From: Siccibacter colletis | Lineage (GTDB): Bacteria; Pseudomonadota; Gammaproteobacteria; Enterobacterales; Enterobacteriaceae | Assembly: GCF_000696575.1 (NCBI RefSeq) | Contig: NZ_JMSQ01000006.1 | Coordinates: 186,001-250,000 of the forward strand | Direction: 5' to 3' | Length of the DNA stretch: 64,000 nt | Part shown: one piece after another, positions 42,696 through 53,561 of the stretch | Layout: each line of letters begins with the position of its first letter | How positions within the stretch are numbered: the first letter of the stretch is position 1 | Notes under the pieces: model-generated | Database searches by the model: none | Seen by the model: the letters and a program-made list of their open reading frames with translations, nothing else | Told to the model about the DNA's origin: nothing | Position numbers and translations under genes: made by a program

Positions 42696-42725
42696 GGCCC
42701 GGTAAATTTGATACCGGACAACATC

Positions 42726-44396
42726 ATGTCTACAAGCGCGTTTAACCGTCGCTGGGCGACAGTCATTGTCGAAGCGATTACCCGTCACGGCGTGCGGCAC
42801 GTCTGTATCGCCCCTGGCTCCCGCTCGACTCCGCTGACCCTTGCCGCCGCGGAGCATCCAGAATTGACCACCCATACCCACTTCGATGAACGCGGGCTGG
42901 GGCACCTTGCGCTCGGGCTGGCAAAAGCCAGCGGCGAGCCGGTGGCGGTGATCGTCACGTCGGGTACCGCTGTTGCCAACCTCTATCCGGCGGTCATCGA
43001 AGCGGGTCTTACCGGTGAAAAGCTGATCCTGCTAACCGCGGATCGGCCGCCGGAGCTTATCGACTGCGGGGCGAATCAGGCCATTCGCCAGACGGATATT
43101 TTCGCCTCGCATCCTGCCGCCACGCTGTCGCTGCCGCGCCCGACCCCGGATATCCCGGCGCGCTGGCTTCTCTCTGCTATCGATAATCTGCTGGGGCCGT
43201 TGTCCGGTGGGGCGGTGCATATCAACTGCCCGTTTGCCGAGCCGCTTTATGGCGTGATGGATGACACCGGCAGCGCGTGGCTGGAAGAACCCGGGTCATG
43301 GTGGCAGAGCGACGCGCCGTGGCTGCACACCTCAGTCCCGCAGCGCATCCACACGCAGCCGGACTGGGCGGCGTGGAGCATGAAGCGCGGCGTCATTCTC
43401 GCCGGGCGTCTGGCGGCAAACGAAGGTGAGCAGCTCGCTGCCTGGGCGCAGCGTCTTGGCTGGCCGCTTATCGGCGATACGCTCTCCTGCACCGGTCAGC
43501 CGCTGCCCTGCGCCGATCTCTGGCTGGCGCATCCCGAGGCGCAGCGTCTGCTGTCCGGGGCCGATATCGTGCTGCAGTTTGGCGGCAGCCTGACCGGCAA
43601 ACGTCTGCTGCAGTGGCAGGCGGCCTGTGCGCCGCAGGAGTACTGGCTCATCGACAGCCAGGCGGGGCGGCTCGATCCGGCTCATCATCGCGGTCGGCGT
43701 CTGGTTGGCAGCATCAGCGACTGGCTGGCCGCGCATCCGGCACCGTTACAGGCGCCCTGGGCACCCGCGCTGACGGCGCTGGCACGAAGCGCCCTGCATG
43801 AGGTGGAAGGGGCTACGACCGGGTTTGGTGAAGCGCAGATTGCCCACCGGCTGCCCGCGCTGCTGCCCGTCGACGGTCAGCTGTTCCTCGGCAATAGCCT
43901 GGTGGTACGGCTGGTGGATGCCTTTGCCCGGCTGCCGGCGGGTTACCCGGTGTTCAGCAATCGCGGTGCCAGCGGGATTGATGGCCTGATCTCCACCGCG
44001 GCAGGCGTGCAGCGCGGCAGCGGCAGGCCGACGCTGGCCGTGGTCGGCGATCTCTCCGCGCTCTACGATCTCAACGCGCTGGCGCTACTGCGCGAGGTCA
44101 GCGCCCCGCTGGTATTACTGATCATCAACAATAATGGCGGGCAGATTTTCTCGCTGCTGCCGACCGATGCCGCGGTGCGCGAACGTTTCTACTGCATGCC
44201 GCAGCAGGTTGAGTTCCGCCACGCCGCGGCGATGTTTGGTCTCGACTACCACCAGCCAGCCAGTTTTGCAGCGTTAAGCGCGGTGCTGCATCAGGCGTGG
44301 CAGAGGCCACGCGCAACGGTGATTGAGGCCGTGGTCAGCGAAACGGGCGGCGTGGAGGCACTCCAGCAGCTGCTGTCGCGGGTAAGCCAGCTGTGA
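42726..44396 (+). CDS. menD: MenD, SEPHCHC synthase
   Basis: MenD joins 2-oxoglutarate (as succinic semialdehyde-ThDP) to isochorismate, the first committed step of menaquinone synthesis. The ThDP glutamate region is near [15 protein letters not shown], and the C-terminal ThDP/Mg motif is [15 protein letters not shown]...[12 protein letters not shown] 42726 gives 556 residues, exactly the E. coli length. It is first in the operon here; menF, which normally precedes it, is absent. It overlaps menH. Confidence 0.97.
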   Translation: MSTSAFNRRWATVIVEAITRHGVRHVCIAPGSRSTPLTLAAAEHPELTTHTHFDERGLGHLALGLAKASGEPVAVIVTSGTAVANLYPAVIEAGLTGEKLILLTADRPPELIDCGANQAIRQTDIFASHPAATLSLPRPTPDIPARWLLSAIDNLLGPLSGGAVHINCPFAEPLYGVMDDTGSAWLEEPGSWWQSDAPWLHTSVPQRIHTQPDWAAWSMKRGVILAGRLAANEGEQLAAWAQRLGWPLIGDTLSCTGQPLPCADLWLAHPEAQRLLSGADIVLQFGGSLTGKRLLQWQAACAPQEYWLIDSQAGRLDPAHHRGRRLVGSISDWLAAHPAPLQAPWAPALTALARSALHEVEGATTGFGEAQIAHRLPALLPVDGQLFLGNSLVVRLVDAFARLPAGYPVFSNRGASGIDGLISTAAGVQRGSGRPTLAVVGDLSALYDLNALALLREVSAPLVLLIINNNGGQIFSLLPTDAAVRERFYCMPQQVEFRHAAAMFGLDYHQPASFAALSAVLHQAWQRPRATVIEAVVSETGGVEALQQLLSRVSQL

Positions 44397-45166
44397 CTCT
44401 GCATGCCGTCGTCAAACCCGGAAACCCGGCGCTGCCGTGGATCGTCTGGCTGCACGGTTTTCTTGGCTCCGCCGCTGACTGGCAGGAGATAGCCCCGGCG
44501 TTTGACCATCCGCAGTTGCTCATCGATTTGCCCGGACACGGCGGCTCATGCGGCATTCCCCCAGGTAATTTTTCCTCGACCCATCGCCTGCTGCAAAACA
44601 CGCTGTTTAATTACAACATACTGAACTACTGGCTGGTGGGCTACTCCCTCGGCGGTCGTGTCGCCATGTATCACGCCTGCAGGCAGCCCCGTGGGCTGCA
44701 GGGGCTGATCGTGGAAGGATCTCACCCGGGACTAACAACATACCGCGAGCGCCAGGCGCGGCGCGAGTCGGACGCCCGCTGGGTTCTCCGCTTCACTTCT
44801 GAGCCGCTGGAGTGCGTGCTTCAGGACTGGTACGCCCAGCCGGTATTTGCTTCGCTGTCGCCCGCCCGTCGTCAGGTTTTTATTGACCAACGCCGTGACA
44901 ACCACGCCCCGGCACTGGCGACGATGCTGCATGCCACCTCGCTGGGGCGGCAGCCCAACCTGCGCCCGTATCTGGCGAGGCTGCCGGTCGCGTTTCACTT
45001 TCTGCATGGCGCGGGCGATACCCGTTTTCAGGCCATCGCGCAGGATATCCCCGCGCAGCGACATGCGATCCCCGATGCCGGGCACAACGCGCACCGGGAA
45101 AACCCGCAGGCGTTCTGCGCCTGCCTTGCCACCATTTTGTCTCACTCCACTGAGGATGCCCCATGA
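44393..45166 (+). CDS. menH: MenH, SHCHC synthase
   Basis: MenH is an alpha/beta-hydrolase-fold lyase that removes pyruvate from SEPHCHC. It starts at GTG 44393, overlapping the menD stop. The nucleophile elbow is [11 protein letters not shown] and the catalytic His is in [10 protein letters not shown]. At 257 residues it is slightly longer than E. coli MenH (252) and its middle is less conserved than its neighbours. It overlaps menB by four bases. Confidence 0.95.
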   Translation: MTLHAVVKPGNPALPWIVWLHGFLGSAADWQEIAPAFDHPQLLIDLPGHGGSCGIPPGNFSSTHRLLQNTLFNYNILNYWLVGYSLGGRVAMYHACRQPRGLQGLIVEGSHPGLTTYRERQARRESDARWVLRFTSEPLECVLQDWYAQPVFASLSPARRQVFIDQRRDNHAPALATMLHATSLGRQPNLRPYLARLPVAFHFLHGAGDTRFQAIAQDIPAQRHAIPDAGHNAHRENPQAFCACLATILSHSTEDAP

Positions 45167-46020
45167 TTTACCCTGATGACGCAGAGCTTTATGCCCCGGT
45201 CGAATGGCTGGACTGCTCCACTGGCTTTACCGATATCCGCTATGAGAAGTCGCGCGACGGCATAGCAAAAATCACCATTAATCGTCCGGAAGTACGCAAC
45301 GCGTTTCGACCGCAGACGGTGAAGGAGATGATGCAGGCGCTGGCAGAGGCGCGCTACGACGATAACATCGGTGCGATCGTGCTGACTGGCGAGGGGGAAA
45401 AAGCCTTCTGTGCCGGCGGGGATCAGAAAGTGCGCGGTGACTACGGCGGTTATCAGGATGATTCCGGCGTGCATCACCTCAACGTGCTCGACTTCCAGCG
45501 CCAGATCCGTACCTGCCCGAAACCGGTAGTGGCGATGGTTGCCGGGTACGCCATCGGCGGCGGGCATGTGCTGCATATGATGTGCGACCTGACGCTTGCT
45601 GCAGATAACGCCGTGTTCGGCCAGACCGGGCCAAAAGTGGGCTCGTTTGACGGCGGCTGGGGTGCCTCTTATATGGCGCGCATCGTCGGCCAGAAAAAGG
45701 CGCGTGAGATCTGGTTCCTGTGCCGCCAGTATGATGCGCAGCAGGCGCTGGAGATGGGGCTGGTGAATACCGTGGTGCCGCTGGCGGATCTGGAAAAGGA
45801 AACCGTGCGCTGGTGCCGCGAGATGCTGCAGAACAGCCCGATGGCCCTGCGCTGTCTGAAGGCCGCGCTCAATGCCGACTGCGACGGCCAGGCCGGGCTG
45901 CAGGAGCTGGCCGGGAACGCCACCATGCTGTTCTACATGACCGAAGAGGGGCAGGAGGGACGCAACGCCTTCAATCAAAAGCGCCAGCCCGATTTCAGCA
46001 AGTTTAAACGGAACCCATAA
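45163..46020 (+). CDS. menB: MenB, 1,4-dihydroxy-2-naphthoyl-CoA synthase
   Basis: MenB closes the second ring of the naphthoquinone nucleus from o-succinylbenzoyl-CoA. It is a crotonase-fold enzyme; [18 protein letters not shown] and [16 protein letters not shown] hold the oxyanion hole and active site, and [14 protein letters not shown] is conserved. The 285 residues match E. coli with near identity. Its stop overlaps the menC start by one base. Confidence 0.98.
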   Translation: MIYPDDAELYAPVEWLDCSTGFTDIRYEKSRDGIAKITINRPEVRNAFRPQTVKEMMQALAEARYDDNIGAIVLTGEGEKAFCAGGDQKVRGDYGGYQDDSGVHHLNVLDFQRQIRTCPKPVVAMVAGYAIGGGHVLHMMCDLTLAADNAVFGQTGPKVGSFDGGWGASYMARIVGQKKAREIWFLCRQYDAQQALEMGLVNTVVPLADLEKETVRWCREMLQNSPMALRCLKAALNADCDGQAGLQELAGNATMLFYMTEEGQEGRNAFNQKRQPDFSKFKRNP

Positions 46021-46985
46021 TGCGACGCGCGCGGCTGTTTGCTTATCAGATCCCGATGGATGCGGGCGTGGTGCTGCGCCATCAGCGTCTGAAAACCCGT
46101 GACGGGCTGGTGGTCTGTCTTGGCGAAGAGGGGCGCGATGGCTGGGGCGAGATCGCTCCGCTGCCGGGCTTCAGTCAGGAGTCGCTTGAAGCCTGTCGTC
46201 AGGCGACGCTGGCGTGGCTGGAGGCGTGGTGCTGCGGTCAACATCCGCCGCTCCCCTCGCTCCCTGCGGTAGCCTTTGGCCTGAGCTGCGCCCTGGCGGA
46301 GCTGGAGCAGCAGCTGCCTGTGGCCGGGGAGTACCGCACCGCGCCGTTATGCACCGGCGACCCTGATGCGCTGTTCTCCACGCTGGCGGCGCTGCCGGGG
46401 GAGAAAGTGGCGAAGGTGAAGGTCGGGCTGTATGAAGCGGTGCGTGACGGCATGCTGGTGAATCTGCTGCTGGAGGCGGTGCCGGATCTGCGGCTGCGGC
46501 TCGACGCCAACCGTGCCTGGACACCGCTGAAAGCGCAGCAGTTTGCGAAGTACATCAATCCGGCGTGGCGCGATCGCATTGCGTTTATTGAAGAGCCGTG
46601 CCACACCCGCGACGCCTCGCGCGCCTTTGCCGCCGACAGCGGAATTGCTATCGCCTGGGACGAAAGCCTGCGCGAGCCAGATTTTCGCTTCGTTGCCGAG
46701 CCGGGCGTGCGCGCCGTGGTGATCAAGCCCACGCTCACCGGCAGCCTGCAGGCGGTGCGCGCCCAGGTGCAGGCCGCCCATGCAGCCGGGCTTGAGGCAG
46801 TGATCAGCGCGTCGCTGGAATCCAGTCTCGGTCTGACCCAACTGGCGCGCATCGCCGCCTGGCTGACGCCGGGCACGCTACCCGGGCTGGACACGCTGTC
46901 GCTGATGCAGGCTCAGCTGATCCGCCCCTGGCCCGGCAGTGCGCTACCGCTTTATGGCGTTGAACATCTGGAGGCGGTGCGATGA
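46020..46985 (+). CDS. menC: MenC, o-succinylbenzoate synthase
   Basis: MenC dehydrates SHCHC to o-succinylbenzoate and belongs to the enolase superfamily. All key residues can be placed: Lys132 and Lys134 in AKVKVG, metal ligands Asp162 (RLDANRAW), Glu191 (FIEEPC) and Asp214 (AWDESL), and Lys236 (VVIKPT). It has 321 residues (320 in E. coli) and overlaps menE by four bases. Confidence 0.97.
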   Translation: MRRARLFAYQIPMDAGVVLRHQRLKTRDGLVVCLGEEGRDGWGEIAPLPGFSQESLEACRQATLAWLEAWCCGQHPPLPSLPAVAFGLSCALAELEQQLPVAGEYRTAPLCTGDPDALFSTLAALPGEKVAKVKVGLYEAVRDGMLVNLLLEAVPDLRLRLDANRAWTPLKAQQFAKYINPAWRDRIAFIEEPCHTRDASRAFAADSGIAIAWDESLREPDFRFVAEPGVRAVVIKPTLTGSLQAVRAQVQAAHAAGLEAVISASLESSLGLTQLARIAAWLTPGTLPGLDTLSLMQAQLIRPWPGSALPLYGVEHLEAVR

Positions 46986-48349
46986 CCTTTTCCGACTGGC
47001 CCTGGCGTCACTGGTGTCGGCTGCGCCCCGATGCGCCAGCGGTGGAACTTGCCGGGGAGCAGCTGAGCTGGCGCGCGCTCTGTACGCGGGTGGATGCCCT
47101 GGCCGCCGGGTTTTACCAGCAGGGCGTGCGGGAGGGCGACGGCGTGGCGCTGTGCGCCCGCAACCGGGCTGCCACGCTGCTCGCCTGGCTTGCGTTACTG
47201 CAGTGCGGGGCGCGCCTGCTGCCGCTCAACCCTCAGCTGCCGGCGGAACAGCTGGCGGCGCTGCTGCCCGGGATGACCCTGCGCTTTGCCCTGACCCTCG
47301 ACGGTGCCGTGCCGCTTGCCGGTCTGACGGCGCTGCGCATGGACAATGCTACAGGCGACTGCGGCGTGGCGTGGGATGCCCGGCGGCTGGCGACCATGAC
47401 GCTAACGTCCGGCTCGTCGGGGATGCCGAAAGCAGCGGTACATACGCCCGGTGCGCATCTTGCCAGTGCGGCTGGCGTGCTGGCGGTAATCCCGTTCAGC
47501 GAGGACAACTGCTGGCTGCTGTCGCTGCCGCTGTTTCACGTCTCCGGGCAGGGCATTCTCTGGCGCTGGCTGCTGGCCGGGGCGCAGCTGGCAGTCCGGG
47601 AGGAGATGGGGCTGGCGCAGGCGTTGAGCGGATGCAGCCACGCCTCGCTGGTGCCGACCCAGCTCTGGCGGCTGCTCAATGACCCTCAGCGGCCGGAGAC
47701 GCTGCATACCGTGCTGCTTGGCGGGGCGACCATTCCGGTAGAGCTGACCCATGCGGCGCAGCAGCGGGGCATCGCCTGCTTCTGCGGCTACGGTATGACC
47801 GAGCTTGCCTCCACGGTCTGTGCCAAAGCGGCGGACGGCTTGCCGGATGTGGGCGCGCCGCTGCCGGGGCGCGAGGTCAGCATCGTGGCAAACGAGGTAT
47901 GGGTGCGCGCCGCCAGCCTCGCCAGCGGCTACTGGCATAACGGCATGCTGCTGCCGCTCACCAATGCTGAAGGCTGGTTCGCGACCCGGGATCGCGGCGT
48001 CATTGCCGATGGGCGGCTCACCATTGTTGGGCGGCTCGATAACCTGTTTTTCAGCGCCGGGGAGGGCATTCAGCCGGAAGAGGTTGAGCGGGTGATCGCC
48101 CGCCATCCCGGCGTCTGCCAGGTGTTTGTGGTGCCGGTGAAGGATGCCGAGTTTGGTCAGCGCCCGGTAGCGGTGGTGGAGTGTAGCGATGGCGTACTGC
48201 CCGAGCGGCTTAGCGCCTGGGTCAGAGAGAGCCTGGCCCGCTTTCAGCAGCCGGTGCACTGGCTGCCGCTGCCGGACACCCTGAAAACCGGCGGCATCAA
48301 GCTTTCGCGCCGCCAGCTTCAGGAGTGGGTTGCCAGCGTACTGGCCTGA
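46982..48349 (+). CDS. menE: MenE, o-succinylbenzoate-CoA ligase
   Basis: MenE activates o-succinylbenzoate with ATP and CoA. It is an ANL-family adenylate-forming enzyme; the P-loop is [17 protein letters not shown] near residue 140, followed by [12 protein letters not shown] and the hinge [17 protein letters not shown], with the catalytic Lys in [11 protein letters not shown] near the end. It has 455 residues. It ends two bases before the convergent tctA. Confidence 0.96.
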   Translation: MTFSDWPWRHWCRLRPDAPAVELAGEQLSWRALCTRVDALAAGFYQQGVREGDGVALCARNRAATLLAWLALLQCGARLLPLNPQLPAEQLAALLPGMTLRFALTLDGAVPLAGLTALRMDNATGDCGVAWDARRLATMTLTSGSSGMPKAAVHTPGAHLASAAGVLAVIPFSEDNCWLLSLPLFHVSGQGILWRWLLAGAQLAVREEMGLAQALSGCSHASLVPTQLWRLLNDPQRPETLHTVLLGGATIPVELTHAAQQRGIACFCGYGMTELASTVCAKAADGLPDVGAPLPGREVSIVANEVWVRAASLASGYWHNGMLLPLTNAEGWFATRDRGVIADGRLTIVGRLDNLFFSAGEGIQPEEVERVIARHPGVCQVFVVPVKDAEFGQRPVAVVECSDGVLPERLSAWVRESLARFQQPVHWLPLPDTLKTGGIKLSRRQLQEWVASVLA

Positions 48350-48351
48350 AC

Positions 48352-49863
48352 TTAGTCCGGCTGGAGAGTTGCCTTGCGGCGCTTACGCAGCCGTTTTATC
48401 AGCGGCGGCAGCGTCACTACCAGCACGGCGAGCAGTAACAGCGACTTCGTCACGCCGCTCTCCCAGAGGATCCCCAGGTTGCCGTTGCTGATGGAGAGCG
48501 CGCGCCGCAGGTTCTGCTCCAGCATCTCACCCAGCACAAAGCCCAGAATCAGCGGCGACATCGGGAAGTGCATCTTACGCAGCAGGTAGCCCAGCACACC
48601 AAGCGCCACCATCAGCACCAGATCAAAGGTGGTGCTGTGCACCGCGTAAACCCCCACCGCAGAGACGGCGGCGATGGCCGGCGCAAGGAACCACATCGGA
48701 ATGGTCAGCATGCGGGTGAACAGGCCGATCAGCGGAATGTTCATGATCAGCAGCATGACGTTGGCGATCAGCAGGGCAGCAATTAACCCCCAGACAATAT
48801 CCGGCTGCTCGGTGAACATCGCCGGGCCGGGCGTGATGTTGTAGAGCGTCAGCGCGCCCATCATCACCGCCGTGGTGCCGGAGCCTGGCACGCCCAGCGT
48901 CAGCATGGGAATGAAGGAGCCGCAGGCGGAGGCGTTATTCGCCGCTTCCGGGGCCGCCACCCCACGGATATCCCCGTCGCCAAACGTTCCTTTATCACCG
49001 CTGAGTTTCTTCTCGGTCATGTAGGTAATCGCACTGGCGATGGTTGCCCCGGCACCCGGCAGGATGCCGACAAAAAAGCCGATAACCGATGAACGCAGTG
49101 TGGTTGCGGTGCAGCTTGCCGCCTCTTTCATCGTGAACATCATCCGGCCTGTCTTACGCACCAGCGTCTGACCGCTGCTGGTGCTTTCCAGCATCAGCAG
49201 TATTTCCGATACCGAGAACAGCCCAATTACCACCACGATGAACTGAATGCCGTCGGAGAGGTGAACGCTGTCGAAGGTAAAGCGGTAAACGCCGGTATTG
49301 GCATCCACGCCAACCGTTGCCAGCCCGAGACCGAGCAGCGCCGAGAGAAACGACTTGAGCGGGTTCTGCGCCATCATGCTGCCGAGGCAGGCAATGGCAA
49401 ACACCATCAGGGCAAAATACTCTGCCGGTCCGAACGCCAGCGACCACTGCGCCAGCGTCGGTGCGAAGAGAATAATGCCGCCGATGGCGATCATTGAGCC
49501 CACAAAGGAGCTGACGGCTGAAATCGATAACGCCACGCCGCCGCGTCCCTGTTTCGCCATCGGATAGCCGTCGATGGCTGTCATTATGGCGGCGGCATCG
49601 CCAGGCACGTTCAGCAGGATGGAGGAGATGCGTCCGCCATATTCACAGCCGATGTACACGGTCGCCAGCAGGATCAGCGCCGAGGCTGCCGGAAGGTGCA
49701 TGGCAAACGCCAGCGGCAGCAGGATCGCCACGCCATTAATCGGGCCGAGGCCCGGCAGCAGGCCGACGATGGTGCCCGCGAAGCAGCCAATCAGGGCGAT
49801 CATCAGGTTTTCCGGGGTGAGCGCGACCGCAAACCCCTGAGAGAGATATAACCAGGTATCCAT
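48352..49863 (-). CDS. tctA: Tripartite tricarboxylate transporter, large membrane subunit TctA
   Basis: TctA is the large channel subunit of the citrate/tricarboxylate importer, with about 10-12 membrane helices in 503 residues. The family motifs GLLPGLGPINGVAILLPLAF and GFFVGILPGAGATIAS (a repeated glycine-rich pair) and GVPGSGTTAVMMGAL are present. It is last in tctC-tctB-tctA, 12 bases after tctB. Confidence 0.95.
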   Translation of the reverse strand: MDTWLYLSQGFAVALTPENLMIALIGCFAGTIVGLLPGLGPINGVAILLPLAFAMHLPAASALILLATVYIGCEYGGRISSILLNVPGDAAAIMTAIDGYPMAKQGRGGVALSISAVSSFVGSMIAIGGIILFAPTLAQWSLAFGPAEYFALMVFAIACLGSMMAQNPLKSFLSALLGLGLATVGVDANTGVYRFTFDSVHLSDGIQFIVVVIGLFSVSEILLMLESTSSGQTLVRKTGRMMFTMKEAASCTATTLRSSVIGFFVGILPGAGATIASAITYMTEKKLSGDKGTFGDGDIRGVAAPEAANNASACGSFIPMLTLGVPGSGTTAVMMGALTLYNITPGPAMFTEQPDIVWGLIAALLIANVMLLIMNIPLIGLFTRMLTIPMWFLAPAIAAVSAVGVYAVHSTTFDLVLMVALGVLGYLLRKMHFPMSPLILGFVLGEMLEQNLRRALSISNGNLGILWESGVTKSLLLLAVLVVTLPPLIKRLRKRRKATLQPD

Positions 49864-49875
49864 TAGCGTTCTCCG

Positions 49876-50307
49876 TTAGCGTAGCCAGACACCGAGCGGC
49901 AGCGTGACGTCAAGTAGCGAGTCAAACGCGTACCAGAACGCAGTGCCCATAATGGCGCCTGCGACCAGCGCGGCGGGCAGTGTGGCCCCAAACAGCATGC
50001 CGAATACGGCGGTGAGCAGCGCGGTGGCCAGCGGGAAGCCCAGCCATTCGAAGGCCCATGCGTAGAGCGTCAGGGCGATCACCATGATCAGCAGCCGTTG
50101 CAGCACCGCCTTATGCGGCCACTCCACCAGGTCGGGATGGCGCAGCAGAAGCAGCACCGAACAGAGCAGCATCAGCACCAGAATGCCCACCGGGAACGGA
50201 CGCGGGCCTACGGGTTCATAGCTGTACTCGCTGTGGATCTGCCAGGCGACCACCAGGCCGCCGAGGCAGAGCAGAAGCCAGATACTGGCAAAAATACGAT
50301 CGCTCAT
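49876..50307 (-). CDS. tctB: Tripartite tricarboxylate transporter, small membrane subunit TctB
   Basis: TctB is the small membrane subunit, 143 residues with four predicted helices (about 7-23, 38-54, 74-95, 100-130). It pairs with TctA. The start MSDRIFASIWLLLCLGG follows GGAG. Sequence is poorly conserved in this family, so the call rests on size, topology and position. Confidence 0.92.
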   Translation of the reverse strand: MSDRIFASIWLLLCLGGLVVAWQIHSEYSYEPVGPRPFPVGILVLMLLCSVLLLLRHPDLVEWPHKAVLQRLLIMVIALTLYAWAFEWLGFPLATALLTAVFGMLFGATLPAALVAGAIMGTAFWYAFDSLLDVTLPLGVWLR

Positions 50308-50318
50308 GATGGCGCTCC

Positions 50319-51299
50319 TCAGTTGGCCAGGCCAAAGGCCTGGGCCTGTTTGCGGTACTCTTCCACCTGCTGTTTCACATACGTATCCAGCTCTTTACCA
50401 TTCTTGTTGAATTCAAACAGGCCGCGCAGATCGCGCTGGGTTTTGAACACCTCGGTTTGCTGTAGCTTCCGGAACGTCTCTACCCACCACTGATACTCCG
50501 CATCGCTGACTTTCGGCCCGACAAAGAAACCGCGAATGATCGGCCAGACCAGGTCGTAGCCCTGCTCTTTCGCCGTAGGGACGTTGGCCAGCGCGCCCGG
50601 CAGACGTTCCGCCGAGAACACCGCCAGCACCCGCAGCTTGTCGCCCTTCAGGTACGGCACCATCTCACTCATATCCCCGGACACCGCCTGCACATGGTTA
50701 CCCATCAGCGCCGTTACCGGCTCGCCGCCGCCCTCAAACGCCACATAACGCATCTTGCGCGGATCGACATTGGCCTGTTTCGCCAGCAGGGCAGTCTTCA
50801 TCCAGTCCTGACTGCCGATAGACGCGCCGGCACCAAACACCACGCTATCGGGGTTTTTCTCCAGCGCCGCCATCAGATCGTTGAGGTTTTTCCACGGTGA
50901 GTCGGCGCGCACCGCGATCATCCCATAGTCGGTGCCGACGCTGGCTAGCCAGCGCACATCATTCACCCCGTAGCGGCCAAATTTTCCCTGGGAGAGGTTG
51001 AGCAGCGATCCGCCGGAAAACGCCACCACGGTACCCGGCTCTGCAGGACGCTGGGCGACGATGGCGTTGTAGGCCACCGCGCCGACGCCGCCGGGCATGT
51101 AGGTCACGCGCATGGGTTTCTCTATCACGTCGGTTTCCTGCAGGCTGACCTGAATCAGCTTGCAGGTCAGGTCGAATCCGCCGCCGGGCTTGGCCGGCGC
51201 GATGCATTCGGTGCGGGAGGGCGGCTCCGCCGCCAGCAGCGGTGTGGTGCTCAGCAGCAAAGTGGTAGCGATGAAGGTACGACAGAAACGCTTGCTCAT
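50319..51299 (-). CDS. tctC: Tricarboxylate-binding periplasmic protein TctC
   Basis: TctC is the periplasmic receptor for citrate and related tricarboxylates. A signal peptide covers about residues 1-23 (cleaved after LLA). The mature Bug-family fold shows ECIAPAKPGGGFDLTCKLIQ and the ligand loop GVGAVAYNAI. ATG at 51299 follows GAGGACCCT and gives 326 residues; the longer frame upstream lacks a signal. It is first in tctCBA and divergent from tctDE. Confidence 0.95.
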   Translation of the reverse strand: MSKRFCRTFIATTLLLSTTPLLAAEPPSRTECIAPAKPGGGFDLTCKLIQVSLQETDVIEKPMRVTYMPGGVGAVAYNAIVAQRPAEPGTVVAFSGGSLLNLSQGKFGRYGVNDVRWLASVGTDYGMIAVRADSPWKNLNDLMAALEKNPDSVVFGAGASIGSQDWMKTALLAKQANVDPRKMRYVAFEGGGEPVTALMGNHVQAVSGDMSEMVPYLKGDKLRVLAVFSAERLPGALANVPTAKEQGYDLVWPIIRGFFVGPKVSDAEYQWWVETFRKLQQTEVFKTQRDLRGLFEFNKNGKELDTYVKQQVEEYRKQAQAFGLAN

Positions 51300-51478
51300 A
51301 GGGTCCTCACGATACGGGTCAGTGACGTGGGTGTGCCCGGTTTTTACAGTCCGTAGCACGCAGGGGCAGATGTTTTTCTCATTATGTGAACCGCCTTGTA
51401 GCGATTCAGTTACATGATTGTTAAAACGTTAACCTTTCATTTCCCTTTCACCGCGGCAGAAACTTTACAGGATGTGAT
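51300..51478. promoter_or_regulatory. Divergent tctC / tctD regulatory region
   Basis: The 179-base region carries both promoters. A palindrome GTTAA-AACG-TTAAC lies at 51420-51433, about 50 bases before tctD. It is a candidate TctD site by position only. Confidence 0.4.
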
Positions 51479-52153
51479 ATGCGTCTCTTACTGGCGGAAG
51501 ATAATCGTGAGCTGGCGCACTGGCTGGAAAAAGCGCTGGTGCAGCACGGGTTTGCAGTGGATTGCGTATTTGACGGCCAGGCAGCGGACCACCTGCTGCA
51601 AAGCGAGCGCTACGCGATGGCGGTACTGGATATCGGCATGCCGCGCATGGATGGATTGCAGGTCGTGCAGCGGCTGCGCAAGCGCGGTCAGCATCTGCCG
51701 GTCCTGCTGCTGACTGCGCGCAGTGAAGTGGCCGAGCGGGTAAAAGGACTGAATGCCGGGGCGGATGACTATCTGCCAAAGCCGTTTGAACTGGAGGAGC
51801 TTGATGCCCGGTTACGCGCCTTGCTCAGGCGCAGCGAAGGGCAGATACAGGAGATCCAGCGGCTTGGCGAGCTGGCGTTTCATGACGAAGGCTACTTCGA
51901 GCTGGCCGGTAAACCGCTGGCCCTGACCCCACGCGAATGCGCGCTGCTCACGGTGCTGATGTACCGGCGCGGTCGCCCGGTATCGCGCCAGCACCTGTTC
52001 GATCAGGTGTTCAATCTTGCTGACGACGCCAGCCCGGAAAGTATCGAGCTTTACATTCACCGGCTGCGCAAAAAACTCCAGCCAGGCAATGTACGCATCA
52101 CTACGCTGCGCGGCCTCGGGTACCTGCTGGAGTGCGGTGATGAAACGCCATAG
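51479..52153 (+). CDS. tctD: Response regulator TctD
   Basis: TctD is an OmpR-family regulator that activates tctCBA when tricarboxylates are sensed. The receiver domain has the acidic pair in AEDN, phospho-acceptor Asp51 (AVLDIGMPRMDG) and Lys101 (YLPKPF). The C-terminal winged helix (about 128-224) ends VRITTLRGLGYLLE. It overlaps tctE by 14 bases. Confidence 0.95.
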   Translation: MRLLLAEDNRELAHWLEKALVQHGFAVDCVFDGQAADHLLQSERYAMAVLDIGMPRMDGLQVVQRLRKRGQHLPVLLLTARSEVAERVKGLNAGADDYLPKPFELEELDARLRALLRRSEGQIQEIQRLGELAFHDEGYFELAGKPLALTPRECALLTVLMYRRGRPVSRQHLFDQVFNLADDASPESIELYIHRLRKKLQPGNVRITTLRGLGYLLECGDETP

Positions 52154-53555
52154 CGTGCCGCCCTCGCTATTTTCCCGTCTGCTGTTGTTCCTGGGGCTGC
52201 CACTGTTATTGCTGTGGCTGTTTTCCGCCTTCACCAGCTATTTCAGCGCGATGCAGGCCGCTACCCAGGCCTATGACCGCACGCTGCTCTCGTCGGCGCG
52301 CATGGTGGCGGAGCGGCTGGTGGTGCGTAACCAGCAGATCCTGGTTGAGGTGCCGTGGGTGGTGCTCGACAGCGTTGAGCTCAATATGAATGACCGGCTC
52401 TACTACAAAGTCACCGATATTAACGGCAAGGTCATTTCCGGCTACGACGACCTTCCGCCGCTGCCGGCAGGTACGCCGCGCACCACGCTCTATCCGGCGC
52501 TGGCGTGGTTTTATCATGCGACCTATCGCGGGCAGGCGATACGCGCAGCCCGGCTGTTGCAGCCGGTAAGTGGCGCGGGCGTCAGCGGCATGGTTGAGAT
52601 CACCGTGGCGGAAACGCTGCAGTCACGCCACCTGCTGGCGCAGCAGCTGCTCTTCTCGTCGGCGGTGAGCCAGGGGGGACTGGTGCTGATAACGCTGCTG
52701 CTGGCAGGCTGGCTGCTGCGTCGGGTATTGAAACCGATGCGCCAGCTCTCGGGCATGATGGTGCGCCGCGATCCTGGCGTGCTCACGCCACTGCCAGACC
52801 ATCTGCTGCCCTGGTCGGAAACCCGGCTGCTGGTGGTGGCGTTCAACCGCTATCTCGACAGATTGCGCGCCATGATTGCCCGCCAGGAGCGGTTCAGCGC
52901 CGATGCGTCGCACCAGCTTAAAACCCCGCTGGCAGTGCTTAAAATGCAGACTGCGGTAGCGCTGGCCAGCCCGGAGCCCGCACAGTGGCGTGAGAGCCTG
53001 GAGGCCATCAGCCGCACGCTGGATCACACTGTCGGGCTGACGGAGCGCCTGCTGCTGCTGGCGCAGCTGAAGCGCAAAGAGCAGGGGGAGCGGGAGTTTG
53101 AGGCGGTGGACATGGCTGCGGTGGCGAGAGAGTGCTGTTTGTCGCGGCTGGCGCAGGCGCGGATAAAACGCATCGATCTGGGCTATGAAGGTGAGAGCGG
53201 GGCGCTGTGGGTCGAGGGCGATCCCATTCTGCTGGGCGAGCTGTGCGCCAATCTGCTGGATAACGCGCTGAAATACACCCCCGAGGGCGGAACCATCACC
53301 ATTCGCGTGACGGCGATGCAGGCGCGGGTCTGGCTTGAGATTGAGGATAGCGGTCCGGGAATTGAGAATGCGCTGTCGCAGCAGGCGCTGCAGCCGTTTC
53401 AGCGGCTGGAAAGCGGGATTGAGCAACCGGGCGCGGGCCTCGGGCTGGCGCTGGTCAACGACATCGCGCGCTGGCACCGGACGCGGCCTGAACTGCTAAA
53501 AAGCGAAGCGCTGGGTGGTCTGCGGGTGCGCATCGTCCTGTCGCTGCATCGATGA
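52140..53555 (+). CDS. tctE: Sensor histidine kinase TctE
   Basis: TctE is the membrane sensor partner of TctD. ATG 52140 gives 471 residues. Two membrane segments (about 10-33 and 172-195) flank a periplasmic sensor domain. The cytoplasmic part holds the phospho-acceptor His258 (SADASHQLKTPLAVL), N-box LCANLLDNALKYTPEGG, and G-box DSGPGIE and GAGLGLALV. It is cotranscribed with tctD. Confidence 0.95.
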   Translation: MKRHSVPPSLFSRLLLFLGLPLLLLWLFSAFTSYFSAMQAATQAYDRTLLSSARMVAERLVVRNQQILVEVPWVVLDSVELNMNDRLYYKVTDINGKVISGYDDLPPLPAGTPRTTLYPALAWFYHATYRGQAIRAARLLQPVSGAGVSGMVEITVAETLQSRHLLAQQLLFSSAVSQGGLVLITLLLAGWLLRRVLKPMRQLSGMMVRRDPGVLTPLPDHLLPWSETRLLVVAFNRYLDRLRAMIARQERFSADASHQLKTPLAVLKMQTAVALASPEPAQWRESLEAISRTLDHTVGLTERLLLLAQLKRKEQGEREFEAVDMAAVARECCLSRLAQARIKRIDLGYEGESGALWVEGDPILLGELCANLLDNALKYTPEGGTITIRVTAMQARVWLEIEDSGPGIENALSQQALQPFQRLESGIEQPGAGLGLALVNDIARWHRTRPELLKSEALGGLRVRIVLSLHR

Positions 53556-53561
53556 GGCATG

